Assembly (NCBI GenBank): GCA_041987545.1 | Contig: JBHIWH010000001.1 | Coordinates: 434,001-498,000, forward strand | Source of the DNA: JAJRXR01 sp041987545 | GTDB taxonomy: Bacteria > Planctomycetota > Phycisphaerae > Phycisphaerales > UBA1924 | Length of the DNA: 64,000 nt | Direction: 5' to 3' | Shown here: piece by piece, positions 41,138 to 50,011 of the stretch | Numbering within the stretch: the stretch's first letter is position 1 | How the letters are laid out: each line of letters opens with the position of its first letter | The notes under the pieces: model-generated | Told to the model about the DNA's origin: nothing | Seen by the model: the letters and a program-made list of their open reading frames with translations, nothing else | Databases searched by the model: none | Position numbers and translations under genes: made by a program

Positions 41138-41505
41138 GGCTGTGGTTCTCCCTCGCGGCGTGCCAGCTCGCGTTCGAGCAGGCGGAGATTCCGCGTGTTC
41201 GGTTTGTACCAGAAGTCGAAGGCGTCTCCAAGGATGGGGATGGAGCCGACGATCCAGTCGATGGCGATGACGCCGAGCATCTTCATGATGACGGGCCAGC
41301 GGACGCGGCGGGTCCGCGCTTCGGCGAGGACGACGAGCGAGAGCAGCATGCCGGCGGTGTCTCCGATGCCCGGGATCAGGCCCAGGATCGGGTCGATGCC
41401 GAACGTCCAACTCGTGCCCGGGACCTCGAAGGCCTCGTCGAGGAGGTGGGCGAGTCGGGCGGCGTGGGAGCGCTCGGTATTGGAGCTGTGCTCAGGGCCT
41501 GTCAC
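41134..41505 (-). CDS. DUF4112 domain-containing protein
   Basis: The 123-residue protein matches DUF4112: RLAHLLDEAFEVPGTSWTFG, GIDPILGLIPGIGDTAGMLL, RWPVIMKMLGVIAIDWIVGSIPILGD and FDFWYKPNTRNL. Two or three hydrophobic segments suggest a small membrane protein. The start GTG 41505 overlaps the upstream zinc-ribbon gene by 14 bases; the frame is open farther upstream but that part has the sequence of the other gene's antisense-free frame and no domain match. Confidence 0.85.
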   Translation of the reverse strand: MTGPEHSSNTERSHAARLAHLLDEAFEVPGTSWTFGIDPILGLIPGIGDTAGMLLSLVVLAEARTRRVRWPVIMKMLGVIAIDWIVGSIPILGDAFDFWYKPNTRNLRLLERELARREGEPQP

Positions 41506-41899
41506 GTGAGAGCTTCTTGCGTTGATAGTACGGAGCGTATGCGCCGCACTCGGGGCATGGTTGATCTTGGGAGTTCGCGCTTCCGCGTAGGTCATACCCG
41601 CATTTCGTACACAGGTGAAGCGCATTCGAGTTCCGACTCGTTCCGTAGAGTCTCCCGGTCATTACCAAGTATGCAACGGCGCCCCACGCAAACGGAAAGG
41701 CGCCGAAGAAAAACCACGCCGTGCCGATGCCGAAGAAGAAGGTCGGCTTTCCGCTCGGGTCCGTTCCGACCCAATCGAATGACAACAGCGTCTGGATCAA
41801 CGCCAGGACGAGAAGCAACAGCCACCAACACAGGAAATACAGTGGAATGAAGCCCAGAATCCACAAGAGGCGGTAGACGATTGGACGGAGGTGGTCCAT
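41492..41899 (-). CDS. Membrane protein with CxxCGYDLRG zinc ribbon
   Basis: The 135-residue protein has an N-terminal membrane region of about 50 residues (LLWILGFIPLYFLCWWLLLLVLALIQ), a second hydrophobic region, and a C-terminal zinc ribbon CTKCGYDLRG...CPECG. This ribbon is typical of Phycisphaerae membrane proteins. It heads a three-gene overlapping operon with DUF4112 and DUF1579. The codon use is less GC-biased than most of the window. No function is known. Confidence 0.8.
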   Translation of the reverse strand: MDHLRPIVYRLLWILGFIPLYFLCWWLLLLVLALIQTLLSFDWVGTDPSGKPTFFFGIGTAWFFFGAFPFAWGAVAYLVMTGRLYGTSRNSNALHLCTKCGYDLRGSANSQDQPCPECGAYAPYYQRKKLSRDRP

Positions 41900-41941
41900 A
41901 GCGGTCGCAATACCTCAAGCGCGACAGGGTTTGTTCTGCCG

Positions 41942-43261
41942 TCAGTCCTCGCCCAGGATCTCCATCGCGGCGGTCGTCATCGCGGTGACACCCGTCATGA
42001 TCGTGGGCTCGGGGTCCGGCGCGAAGTAGGGGGTGTGCAGGGAGGGCAGGACGACGCCGCGGCGTTGGGATGCGTCGTAGAGGTCCTGCTTGATGGCGCC
42101 CAAGCGGAACATGAGGCTGGGGATGGGCGGGTCCTGGCGGCCGTAGCGGCTGAAGTCCTCGCCGCCCATGACGGGGCTGGCGGGGAGGATGCGGTCGGCG
42201 CCGATCTGGGATTCGATGGCGCCTCGGATCCGCTCGGTCAGGTCCGGGTCGTTGTAGTGCGAGGGCGTGAACTCGTCCTTGACGACGACGTCGGGGAGCT
42301 TGTCGTCGGGGACGCCGAAGGCCTTTGCGTTGTTGATCGCGATGCGCTCGATGGCGGCCAGCAGGGTCTCGCGGACGTCGTCGGAGTACGAGCGGACGGT
42401 GATCTGCAGGTCGGCGCGCTCGGAGATGATGTTGTGCTTGGTGCCGGCGTGGATGGAGCCGACGGTGACGACGGCGGGGTCGAGGGGGTCGATCTCGCGG
42501 GCGACGATCGTCTGGAGGTCCATGATGATGCCGGCGGCGATGACGATGGGGTCCTTGGTGGTGTGGGGCGCCGAGCCGTGGCCCCCGACGCCGTGGACGG
42601 CGATGTCCACCGAGTCCACGTTGGCCATGGCCCACCCGGGGACGAAGGCGACGGAGCCGGCCGGGTGATTCGAAGAGACGTGGAGGGCGAGGTTGTAGTC
42701 GGGCCTCGGGAAGCGCTCGAAGAGGCCCTCCTCGAGCATGGCCTTGGAGCCGGCGCCGCGTTCCTCGGCGGGCTGGCCGATCATGACGAGCGTGCCGGCC
42801 CAGTTGTCCTTGTTGTTGGACATCCATCGGGCGACGCCTGAGAAGACGGTCATGTGGACGTCGTGGCCGCAGGCGTGCATGACGGCGACGTCCTGGCCGG
42901 TCTGTTCTGTGGCGCGTGCGGTGGAGGCGTAGGGGAGGCCGGTGCGTTCCTCGACGGGGAGGGCGTCGAGGTCGGTGCGGATGAGGAGTGTGGGGCCGTC
43001 GCCGTTGGTCATGACGCCGACGAGGCCGTGGCCGCCGACGTCCTGGGTGACGTCGAAGCCGGCGTTGCGGAGCTCGTCGGCGACGCGGTCGGCGGTGTCG
43101 TCTTCCTGGAACGAGAGCTCGGGGTTTGCGTGCAGGTGGTGGTAGAGGGCCTCGAGGTATTGGTAGTCGGCGCCGATGTCGGCGGGGGTGTTGGGCGGGG
43201 GGGCCGCGAGGGAGGTGGCGGCCGAGAGCGAGAGGGCGGCGGCGAGAGTTGTCGTGTTCAT
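41942..43261 (-). CDS. M20-family amidohydrolase, exported
   Basis: The 439-residue product has a signal peptide (residues 1-19, ending SLAA). It belongs to the M20D amidohydrolases (IAA-amino acid/hippurate hydrolase type): YHHLHANPELSFQE, LIRTDLDALPVEERTGLPYAS, HACGHDVHMTVFSGVARW (metal ligands), QPAEERGAGSKAMLEEG (catalytic Glu), the lid-domain segment GVGGHGSAPHTTKDPI, and SPVMGGEDFSRY. It would cleave N-acylated amino acids outside the cytoplasm. The ATG at 43261 lacks a ribosome-binding site; TATCGT ends 6 nt before it. Confidence 0.9.
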   Translation of the reverse strand: MNTTTLAAALSLSAATSLAAPPPNTPADIGADYQYLEALYHHLHANPELSFQEDDTADRVADELRNAGFDVTQDVGGHGLVGVMTNGDGPTLLIRTDLDALPVEERTGLPYASTARATEQTGQDVAVMHACGHDVHMTVFSGVARWMSNNKDNWAGTLVMIGQPAEERGAGSKAMLEEGLFERFPRPDYNLALHVSSNHPAGSVAFVPGWAMANVDSVDIAVHGVGGHGSAPHTTKDPIVIAAGIIMDLQTIVAREIDPLDPAVVTVGSIHAGTKHNIISERADLQITVRSYSDDVRETLLAAIERIAINNAKAFGVPDDKLPDVVVKDEFTPSHYNDPDLTERIRGAIESQIGADRILPASPVMGGEDFSRYGRQDPPIPSLMFRLGAIKQDLYDASQRRGVVLPSLHTPYFAPDPEPTIMTGVTAMTTAAMEILGED

Positions 43262-43267
43262 GCCACC

Positions 43268-43273
43268 ACGATA
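43268..43273 (-). promoter_or_regulatory. Putative -10 box for leaderless amidohydrolase transcript
   Basis: TATCGT on the minus strand ends 6 nt before the ATG. Confidence 0.45.
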
Positions 43274-43345
43274 GCGGAGCGGGGGCGAGCCTCGGCTCGG
43301 GGAATCCGGAGGCGCCGCTGTTGCGGTGGAGAAGCGGGACGGGCG

Positions 43346-44227
43346 CTACCCGGGCTCACCAAGCGAGTCGAGCGCCATGCGGATGAAGGCGGGGGCGGTG
43401 GCGTCGATGGCGCGGAGATAGGCGTCGGGGGAGACGACCAGCTCGGAGCCGTTGGAAGTCTCGTCGAGGACGGGGTCGTCGGAGAGCAGCGAGTGGCGGG
43501 CGTTGGCGGTCGTGGAGGCGGTGGGCGTTGAGAGGATGATGCTGGAGCCCTCCTCGAGGCTGGCCCGCTCCAGGTAGACGCCGACACGGATGCGGGCGCG
43601 GATGGCGGCGTCGGCGGCGAGTTCGTCGAGCAGCGCAGCGGTGGCCGCGTCGATCGCGGGGTCGTCGGCCGTGATGACCCGGGCGCCCAGCACGGGCACC
43701 TGGAGCATGGAGCGGACTCGGCCGGTGTCGGTGGCGGCGAGGTTGATCTCGCGGACGTCGTTGTGCTCCCCCGGCCCGAGCGTCTCGAGGTCCGCGAACG
43801 CGGCGGCGCCCGCGGCGCGGTCGGGCATGATCGGCTCGATGCCTCGGGCGCGGAGCTCGGCCAGCAGCGCGTCGGCGGCACGGTCCGCGATCGCCTGGAA
43901 CTCATCGTCGCCGAACGCGACGTTGCGCCGTCCCATGCCGGCGGCGCTCGCGGCGAGGAGGACGGGGTGGGGCGGCATGATGGCCGCCTGGCGGCGCTCG
44001 CCGGCCTGGTTCTTCGAGGTGACGAACTCGACGAGGACCTCGGTGAGCACGACGCGCGGGGCGGGGTCGCGGGGGAGCGTCGCGCCGCCGCGGGCGGTCC
44101 AGAAGTCGGAGGCCTCGAGCTGCTGCGCGGAGGACTCGGCGAGCGTCCTGGGCGCGGCCTTGCACCCGACGAGGGCGGCGGCGGTCAGCAGCAGCGCGGC
44201 GAGCACGGTCGGGCGGCGGGCGTTCAT
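43346..44227 (-). CDS. Lipoprotein, function unknown
   Basis: The 293-residue product has a lipoprotein signal (ALVGC, Cys near residue 22). Segments such as VVLTEVLVEFVTSKNQAG, DDEFQAIADRAADALLAELRARG and FADLETLGPGEH suggest alternating strands and helices; the C-terminal part ends with DATAPAFIRMALDSLG. I do not recognise the family. The start ATG 44227 is preceded by TACCCT ending 6 nt before it, without a Shine-Dalgarno sequence. It is divergent from the MmgE/PrpD gene. Confidence 0.78.
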   Translation of the reverse strand: MNARRPTVLAALLLTAAALVGCKAAPRTLAESSAQQLEASDFWTARGGATLPRDPAPRVVLTEVLVEFVTSKNQAGERRQAAIMPPHPVLLAASAAGMGRRNVAFGDDEFQAIADRAADALLAELRARGIEPIMPDRAAGAAAFADLETLGPGEHNDVREINLAATDTGRVRSMLQVPVLGARVITADDPAIDAATAALLDELAADAAIRARIRVGVYLERASLEEGSSIILSTPTASTTANARHSLLSDDPVLDETSNGSELVVSPDAYLRAIDATAPAFIRMALDSLGEPG

Positions 44228-44233
44228 GGGCGG

Positions 44234-44239
44234 AGGGTA
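44234..44239 (-). promoter_or_regulatory. Putative -10 box for leaderless lipoprotein transcript
   Basis: TACCCT on the minus strand ends 6 nt before ATG 44227. Confidence 0.45.
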
Positions 44240-44318
44240 GCGCGGCGGGTCGGGGCGGGCGGCGGCGGTCCTATGGTTCCCGCCCACCACGACGACGCCC
44301 CCCCGACGGAGAGACCAG

Positions 44319-45926
44319 ATGCCCGACACGGTGACGCTCGCAAGCGATACGAACCAGGCCCTCGGGATCGCGAGGTACGCGATCGGGTTCCTGTCGGACG
44401 ATCGGGCCGCGCGGGGCGCGCCCGACGCCTCGGTGCTCGAGCGGACGAGCCTGTTCATGACGGACGCGGCGATCTGCGGGCTGAGTGCGCTGGCGCTGAA
44501 GACCGTGGCGCCGACGGTGCTGCGCGATGAAGCTCTGGCGTACCCGGTCACGGACGCGGCGTGGAAGCCCAAGGGCGCGGCGAGCAACGGCGCGACAGTC
44601 TTCGGCTCGGGCGTGCTCGTGCACCCCGAGAAGGCGATCGCGGCCAACTCGTCGGCGGTCCGCGAGTGGGACTCGAACGGGACGAACTTCGGCTACAACC
44701 CCGGGCGGAACGCGACGGCCGGCGAGTTCGGGCACAACGACTTCTACCCCGTGTGCGTCGCCGGGGCGCAGATGGCCGGGCGGTCGGGCGAGGACGCGCT
44801 GCTGGCGATGGTATGCCTGGACGAGATCCGGGGGCGGCTGGCCGAGGTGTTCAGCCTCAAGAGCTACAAGATCGACCACGTCGTGCACGGGGCGATCGCG
44901 TCGGCGGCGGTCTTCGGGGCGCTGCAGGGCGCGAGCGAGGAGCAGATCGAGAGCGCGATCGGGATGTGCGTCGCCCACTACATCCCGTTCCGGGCGATCC
45001 GCGCGGGCAAGCAGCTGTCGGACTCGAAGGGCGCGTCGGCGGCGATCTCGACCGAGGCCGCCGTCCTCAGCGTCAAGCGGTCGATGAGCGGCTTCCGCGG
45101 GCCTCGGGACATCTTCCGCAACCCCGAGGCGATCTTCCGGATGTTCGAGGGGCCGGGGCAGATGTTCAAGGCGGTCAGCGCCGAGTCGGCCAACACGGCC
45201 AAGGCGGACGCGAGCCCGTTCGGGCTGACGCTGTCGCGGGCGGGGTCGGACTTCGCGGTGATGGGGATGCACTTCAAGCTCGGGCTGTACGAGCACCAGT
45301 CGGCCGGGGCGCTGCAGGCGGTGATCGACCTGCTCTCCAAGAACCCCGGATTGATGGAGCACGGCGGGGAGCGGATCACGAAGATCAGCATCGCCGCCTA
45401 CGAGCCGGCGTTCGGCATCATCGGCGACCCGGCCAAGCGCGACCCGCGGACGCGGCAGTCCGCGGACCACTCGATGTGCTACATCGTGTCCACGCTCGTG
45501 CGCAAGGCGATCGAGTCGGGCAAGGTCGGCTGGAAGGAGCTGATGCTCTCGCCCTACGACTACGACGAGCGGGCGGTCTTCCACACGCTGACGCGCCGGC
45601 TGATGGAGAAGGTCGAGTTCGTGCACGGCGGGCCCGAGTACGACGCGAAGTACCCGGACGGGATCCCGACGTCGCTGGTGATCACGGACGCCGACGGCAA
45701 GGAGCACGACTCCGGGCTGGTCATGTACCCGGCGGGGCACGCGCGGAACACGACGGCGGACCTGGAGGGGATCCTCGAGCACAAGTTCGGGCTGCTGGGC
45801 GCGCTGGCCAGCGACAACCACGGCCCGATCGTCGAGCGGTTCCGCGGGCTGGGGTCGATGACGGCCGACCAGCTCGCCGGGGCGCACGACTTCGCGATCA
45901 CGTACCGCGACGACTTCAAGGACTGA
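44319..45926 (+). CDS. MmgE/PrpD family protein
   Basis: The 535-residue protein matches the MmgE/PrpD family, which includes 2-methylcitrate dehydratase and cis-aconitate decarboxylase-like enzymes. Family segments are GATVFGSGVLVHPEKAIAAN, AANSSAVREWDSNGTNFGYN, EFGHNDFYPVCVAGAQMAG, VAHYIPFRAIRAGKQLSDSK (basic substrate site), FGIIGDPAKRDPRTRQSADHS and PYDYDERAVFHTLTRRLMEKV. No prpC or prpB is nearby, so the methylcitrate role is uncertain. The start ATG 44319 has CGGAGAG upstream. It is followed after 18 bases by LOG. Confidence 0.85.
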   Translation: MPDTVTLASDTNQALGIARYAIGFLSDDRAARGAPDASVLERTSLFMTDAAICGLSALALKTVAPTVLRDEALAYPVTDAAWKPKGAASNGATVFGSGVLVHPEKAIAANSSAVREWDSNGTNFGYNPGRNATAGEFGHNDFYPVCVAGAQMAGRSGEDALLAMVCLDEIRGRLAEVFSLKSYKIDHVVHGAIASAAVFGALQGASEEQIESAIGMCVAHYIPFRAIRAGKQLSDSKGASAAISTEAAVLSVKRSMSGFRGPRDIFRNPEAIFRMFEGPGQMFKAVSAESANTAKADASPFGLTLSRAGSDFAVMGMHFKLGLYEHQSAGALQAVIDLLSKNPGLMEHGGERITKISIAAYEPAFGIIGDPAKRDPRTRQSADHSMCYIVSTLVRKAIESGKVGWKELMLSPYDYDERAVFHTLTRRLMEKVEFVHGGPEYDAKYPDGIPTSLVITDADGKEHDSGLVMYPAGHARNTTADLEGILEHKFGLLGALASDNHGPIVERFRGLGSMTADQLAGAHDFAITYRDDFKD

Positions 45927-45944
45927 GCCTGGGGGGAGACACCG

Positions 45945-46508
45945 ATGGCGGATCGGCCGATCAAGTCGGTGTGCGTGTACTGCGGGTCGCGGGAGGGGTC
46001 GCGCCCCGAGTACGTGGCCGCGGCGCGGGAGCTGGGCGCGGAGATGGCGCGCCGGGGGCTGACGCTGGTCTACGGCGGGGGGCGCGTGGGGCTCATGGGC
46101 GTGGTCGCCGACGAGGTGCTCGCGGGGGGCGGGCGCGTGGTCGGCGTGATCCCGGAGTTCATGGTCGCCGCCGAGCGGGCGCACACCGGGTGCACGGAGC
46201 TGATCGTCGTCGGCACGATGCACGAGCGGAAGCAGACGATGTCGGACCGGTGCGACGCGATCGTGACGATGCCGGGGGGCGTGGGGACGCTGGACGAGCT
46301 GTTCGAGGCGATCACCTGGAACCTGCTGGGCGTGCACGACCGCCCGCTGGGCGTGCTGGACGTGGGGGGGTACTACCGCCCGCTGCGGCTGCTGCTGGAG
46401 CAGGGCGTGGGGCACGGGTTCGTCTCGGGCGAGACGGCGGCGGCGGTCCGGTGGGCGGACGAGCCGGCCGGCGTGCTGGACGCGCTGGGCGCGGGCCGAC
46501 CGGGCTAG
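45945..46508 (+). CDS. LOG-family phosphoribohydrolase (TIGR00730)
   Basis: This 187-residue Rossmann-like protein has the LOG/lysine-decarboxylase-like signature: VYCGSREGSRPEYV, GLTLVYGGGRVGLMGVVAD, RKQTMSDRCDAIVTMPGGVGTLDELFEAITW, with PGGxGTxxE as catalytic motif. Members remove ribose 5-phosphate from nucleotide monophosphates such as cytokinin precursors. It probably shares a transcript with the MmgE/PrpD gene. The start ATG 45945 has GGGGGGAGA upstream. Confidence 0.92.
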   Translation: MADRPIKSVCVYCGSREGSRPEYVAAARELGAEMARRGLTLVYGGGRVGLMGVVADEVLAGGGRVVGVIPEFMVAAERAHTGCTELIVVGTMHERKQTMSDRCDAIVTMPGGVGTLDELFEAITWNLLGVHDRPLGVLDVGGYYRPLRLLLEQGVGHGFVSGETAAAVRWADEPAGVLDALGAGRPG

Positions 46509-46520
46509 CCCCGGGGCGGG

Positions 46521-47198
46521 TCAGTTCTCTCGGGCTTCGCGCCTCGTCCGCGGGAGGGCTGCGTCGGTGATCCGGAGGCCGGCCTCGCCGGCGATCTGCG
46601 CCAGGCGGACGCGGCTGGACTCGCCGAGCTTGCGGACGATCGACTGGCGGTGGTTGTCGATGGTCTTGCGGGAGCGGTGCAGGCGGGCGGCGACCTGGTC
46701 GAGGGTGAGGCCCTCGCCCAGCAACGCGAGGACCTCGAGCTCGCGCTTGCTCAGGGCGTCGAGCGGTCCCAGATCGACGACCGAGGCCTCGAGGATCTCC
46801 ATGTCGTCGGTGACGGGGTCGTGCTCGCCGCGGTGCGTGACCACGAGGATGGCGTCGTCGCCCTGCTCGCGGGCGGGCGCCGGCCAGAGCGTGCACTGGA
46901 GCTGCCTGCCCTGGTAGACGCGTCGGACGAGGAGGGGGCGGCGGGTGCTCAGGACGCGCTGTGCGACGGGCGCCCACTCCTCGACGACCTCGCGGGGGAA
47001 GTGCTCGCCGAAGGGCGATCCGACGACGCGTTCGGCGTCGCCGATCCCGAAGAAGTGGGCGAAGCGGGCGTTGGCGAACCGGAAGACGCCGTCCGCGTCG
47101 AGGACCGCGACGCCGATGGCCGGGTCGGACGTGAGCGCCGCCCAGAGGACGGTGTCCGAGGCCAGCGAGCCGGCTCCATCCGGTGGGGTCTGATCCAT
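46521..47198 (-). CDS. PAS-LuxR type transcription regulator
   Basis: The 225-residue protein has an N-terminal PAS-like sensory domain (residues about 25-125: GVAVLDADGVFRFANARFAHFF) and a C-terminal LuxR/GerE helix-turn-helix (LSKRELEVLALLGEGLTLDQ, ARLHRSRKTIDNHRQSIVRKL). It has no receiver domain. A paralogue with the same layout follows upstream on the same strand at 47318-47983; the two share strings such as RSRKTIDNHRQSI and LGESSRVRLAQIA. The signal sensed is unknown. Confidence 0.88.
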   Translation of the reverse strand: MDQTPPDGAGSLASDTVLWAALTSDPAIGVAVLDADGVFRFANARFAHFFGIGDAERVVGSPFGEHFPREVVEEWAPVAQRVLSTRRPLLVRRVYQGRQLQCTLWPAPAREQGDDAILVVTHRGEHDPVTDDMEILEASVVDLGPLDALSKRELEVLALLGEGLTLDQVAARLHRSRKTIDNHRQSIVRKLGESSRVRLAQIAGEAGLRITDAALPRTRREAREN

Positions 47199-47317
47199 GG
47201 GGAGGTCTTAGACCTGCGCGGAGCAGATCGGCGCCGCGACGGCAAGAAGGACGGGGAAAATAGGGCGAACGGCTCAGGCCGGCGGCGATGGGGCGAACCC
47301 CCTACGCCGGGGCGCGT

Positions 47318-47983
47318 TCAGTCGCGCCTCGTGGTCGTCCGCTTGAGCGCGGCGTCGGAGACCTCGAGCCCGGCCTCGACGGCGATCTGCGCCAGGCGGA
47401 CGCGGCTGGACTCGCCCAGCTTCCGCGCGATCGACTGGCGGTGGTTGTCGATGGTCTTGCGGGAGCGGTGGAGGATCTTGGCGATCTGCTCGAGCGTCAT
47501 GCCGTGCTTGATGAGGGCGAGGACCTCCAGCTCGCGCCGCGTGAGCACGTCGAGCGGCCCGAGGTCGGCGGTCTGGGCCTCGATGACCTCGAACTCCTCG
47601 GCGGCCTCGTGGTCGTGCTCGCCCTCGTGGGTGATCACGAGCACACAGGATCGTCCCTGGTCGCACTCGATGGGGCGCATGGTGGACTGGATCTGGGCGC
47701 CGCGGCGGATCGAGCGGAGGACGACGGGCTTGCCGGTCTCGGCGATCTGCTTGAGGATGCGGAGGCGCTCGGCGGTCCAGTCGGCGGGGAACAGGTCGCC
47801 GAGCTTCTTGCCGATCACGTCCTCGGGCGAGGCCTCGAGGAAGAGCTGTGCGGTCTTGGAGTTGGCGAAGCGGATGGTGCCGTCGGTCTCGACGACGGCG
47901 ACGCCGACCGCCGGGTCCGAGACCAGGGCGTCCCACGCGACGCTACCGAACGGCCCGGGCTGGCGCGGAGTGTCGCCGTCCAT
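47318..47983 (-). CDS. PAS-LuxR type transcription regulator, paralogue
   Basis: The 221-residue protein starts at ATG 47983 (AGGGGGACGCCGC upstream). Its layout equals that of the neighbouring regulator: PAS-like region (VAVVETDGTIRFANSKTAQLF) and LuxR helix-turn-helix (LTRRELEVLALIKHGMTLEQ, ILHRSRKTIDNHRQSIARK). The HTH halves are almost identical while the PAS halves have diverged, which suggests different signals but overlapping targets. A 119-base gap separates the two genes and contains an imperfect hairpin near 47290-47315. Confidence 0.88.
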   Translation of the reverse strand: MDGDTPRQPGPFGSVAWDALVSDPAVGVAVVETDGTIRFANSKTAQLFLEASPEDVIGKKLGDLFPADWTAERLRILKQIAETGKPVVLRSIRRGAQIQSTMRPIECDQGRSCVLVITHEGEHDHEAAEEFEVIEAQTADLGPLDVLTRRELEVLALIKHGMTLEQIAKILHRSRKTIDNHRQSIARKLGESSRVRLAQIAVEAGLEVSDAALKRTTTRRD

Positions 47984-48145
47984 GCGGCGTCCCCCTAACC
48001 ACGAGTACCCCGGGCGTAGTGTATTCGCCCCAGGGGCCGGATGCACGTGTCTCGTCGTTGTGATTGGATTCGGAGTCCACGCAGAACGCCCATCCCTCCG
48101 ATTCCGGGGGGCTGAGAGCGGGCGCCGGTGGGGATCAGGCGGCGG

Positions 48146-49534
48146 TTAGGGGAAGATCCCGCGGACCTTGTAGACGGCGCCGAGGTGCTCGAGGGCGGCG
48201 GCGAAGGCGGCGGTCCGCATGTCGCAGCCGTAGCGGGCGCGGGTGTTCATGGTGCGGCGTGCGGCGGCGACCATGTGGCGGTTGAGCTCGGTGTCCACGC
48301 GGTCGGCGTCCCAGAACTGGCTGGTCTTGTTCTGGAGCCACTCGAAGTAGGAGACCGTGACGCCGCCGCAGTTGGCGAGGATCGCGGGGATGACCTCGAT
48401 GCCCTTCTCGGTGAGCTTGCGGTCGCCGGAGGGGTCGCAGGGTGCGTTGGCGGCCTCGGCGACGACCTTGCAGTCGAGCCACTCGGCCTGCTTGGCCTTG
48501 ACCATCTGCTCGAGGGCGCCGGGGATGAAGACGTCCACCTTGGTGCGGTAGAACTCTTCCTCGGAGATCTCCTCGGCGCCGGTGTTGGTGGCGCCGCCGG
48601 AGCCGGTGGCAGCGCCGTCGCCGAAGCCCTTGACGCCGCCGGTGCGCCCGCAGTGCTCGGCCAGGGCGTGGCAGTCGATGCCGGCGTCGTTCCGGATGGC
48701 CCCGGTGTGGTCCATGACGGCGGTGATCTTGGCGCCCATGTCCTGGAGGATGCGGCCGCCCCAGGAGTTGACGTTGCCGAAGCCGAGGAGGCTGACGGTC
48801 ATGCCCTGGACGGGGATGTTGATGCCCGGGAGCATCTCGGCGAGGACGTCGGCGACGCCCTGGCCGGTGGCCTTCTCGCGTCCGAGCGAGCCGCCGAACT
48901 CGACGGGCTTGCCGGTGACGACGCGGATGCCGTCGTGCGCGTCGCCGGCCTCGTTGGACATCATGTAGGTGTCGGCGAACCAGGCCATGATCTGGGCGTT
49001 GGTGCCGACGTCGGGGGCGGGGATGTCGATCTCGGGGCCGATCATGTGGGCGATGGCCGAGCAGTAGCGTCGGGTGACTCGCTCGAGTTCGGTGATGGAG
49101 AGCGTGCGGGGGTCGCACTTCACGCCGCCCTTGCCGCCGCCGTAGGGGATGCGGACGAGGGCGCACTTCATGGTCATCAGGAGTGCGAGGGACTTGACGT
49201 CGTCGAGGTGGACGTCCTCGTGGAATCGGAAGCCGCCCTTGTAGGGGCCGAGGGCGTTGTTGTGCTGGATGCGGTAGCCCTTGAAGAGCTTGTGGTGCCC
49301 GTCGTCCATGCGGACGGGGAAGTGGACCATGACCTCGTTCTTGGGCTGTGCGAGGATGATGCGGACGCGGTGCTTGAGGTCGAGCACGTCGGCGGCGCCG
49401 AGCATCGTGGAGACGGTCTGCAGGTAGAGGTTGTCGGGGTCGTCGGGGAAGCTGAGCTCGTCGATGACCGGGTCGCGGGAAACAGTTTCAATCGTCCCGC
49501 CCTTGGCGGACTCGGTCGTGGTTGCTGTGGTCAT
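48146..49534 (-). CDS. Glu/Leu/Phe/Val dehydrogenase (glutamate dehydrogenase-type)
   Basis: The 462-residue enzyme deaminates or aminates an amino acid with NAD(P). Diagnostic segments are VHFPVRMDDGHHKLFKGYRI, GPYKGGFRFHEDVHLDDVKS, MKCALVRIPYGGGKGGVKCDP (catalytic Lys), IDIPAPDVGTNAQIMAWFAD, VSLLGFGNVNSWGG (Rossmann turn) and VAEAANAPCDPSGD. About residue 305 there is a Gly/Ala/Thr-rich insertion (GDGAATGSGGATNTG) before AEEISEEEF. Cofactor and substrate preference cannot be read with certainty. ATG 49534 has a weak AGGG upstream. Confidence 0.92.
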   Translation of the reverse strand: MTTATTTESAKGGTIETVSRDPVIDELSFPDDPDNLYLQTVSTMLGAADVLDLKHRVRIILAQPKNEVMVHFPVRMDDGHHKLFKGYRIQHNNALGPYKGGFRFHEDVHLDDVKSLALLMTMKCALVRIPYGGGKGGVKCDPRTLSITELERVTRRYCSAIAHMIGPEIDIPAPDVGTNAQIMAWFADTYMMSNEAGDAHDGIRVVTGKPVEFGGSLGREKATGQGVADVLAEMLPGINIPVQGMTVSLLGFGNVNSWGGRILQDMGAKITAVMDHTGAIRNDAGIDCHALAEHCGRTGGVKGFGDGAATGSGGATNTGAEEISEEEFYRTKVDVFIPGALEQMVKAKQAEWLDCKVVAEAANAPCDPSGDRKLTEKGIEVIPAILANCGGVTVSYFEWLQNKTSQFWDADRVDTELNRHMVAAARRTMNTRARYGCDMRTAAFAAALEHLGAVYKVRGIFP

Positions 49535-50011
49535 CGATGCGATCCCTGTCTGGTTTCTGGGGCGGCCCGGGGGGCCGCGGTATCGGGACGATATCGGCCG
49601 AGTGCGGGGGCCGTCTTGCCCGCGAGCTCGGAACGGAACGGATCTCGGCGGCTCGTCCTGGCCGAGCGGGACGGGACGGAGAGGCCCGGCCGCCCTCGAT
49701 CGGCGGATGATAGACCTCGCTCGCCGGTGCTACGCGGCTCGGGGAGGCCTTGGTTCGCGGGCGGGGCGGCGGAGATCGGAGCCGGCGCTTCCCCTCGCCC
49801 GGCGCGCGATCTAGGATGGTGACCCCCCATGGGGGACGGCCGGTCCGCGGCCGGGGCGAGTATCCCCGGGGCGGCGAGGTGGACATCCAGAGCCCCGACA
49901 CGGGGCGGGCCTCGGGCGACCGATCGGGTCGCGTGGGGCTGGCGGCTCAGCGGGCCGCGCCCAACACCGGCCGGGCGCAGGCGAACGCGGGAGCGCGCCG
50001 GAAGGAATCAC
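49535..50011. other. Intergenic leader upstream of rpsA
   Basis: These 477 bases separate the divergent glutamate dehydrogenase and rpsA genes. A TAGGAT box at 49812-49817 could be the rpsA -10 (leader about 190 nt). A 12-base palindrome CCCCCATGGGGG follows at 49824-49835. GGAAGGAATCAC precedes the rpsA ATG. Other reading frames here look non-coding (Arg/Gly-rich). I recognise no known S1 leader motif or RNA. Confidence 0.5.

Noticed and set aside
44271..46415. 714-codon minus-strand frame opposite MmgE/PrpD
   Set aside because: His/Arg/Pro/Val-rich shadow; the plus strand has clear family matches.
47199..47317. Terminator between the two PAS-LuxR genes
   Set aside because: A hairpin with GGGG/CCCC arms and a GTTCG loop exists, but it has internal mismatches and no adjacent T tract.
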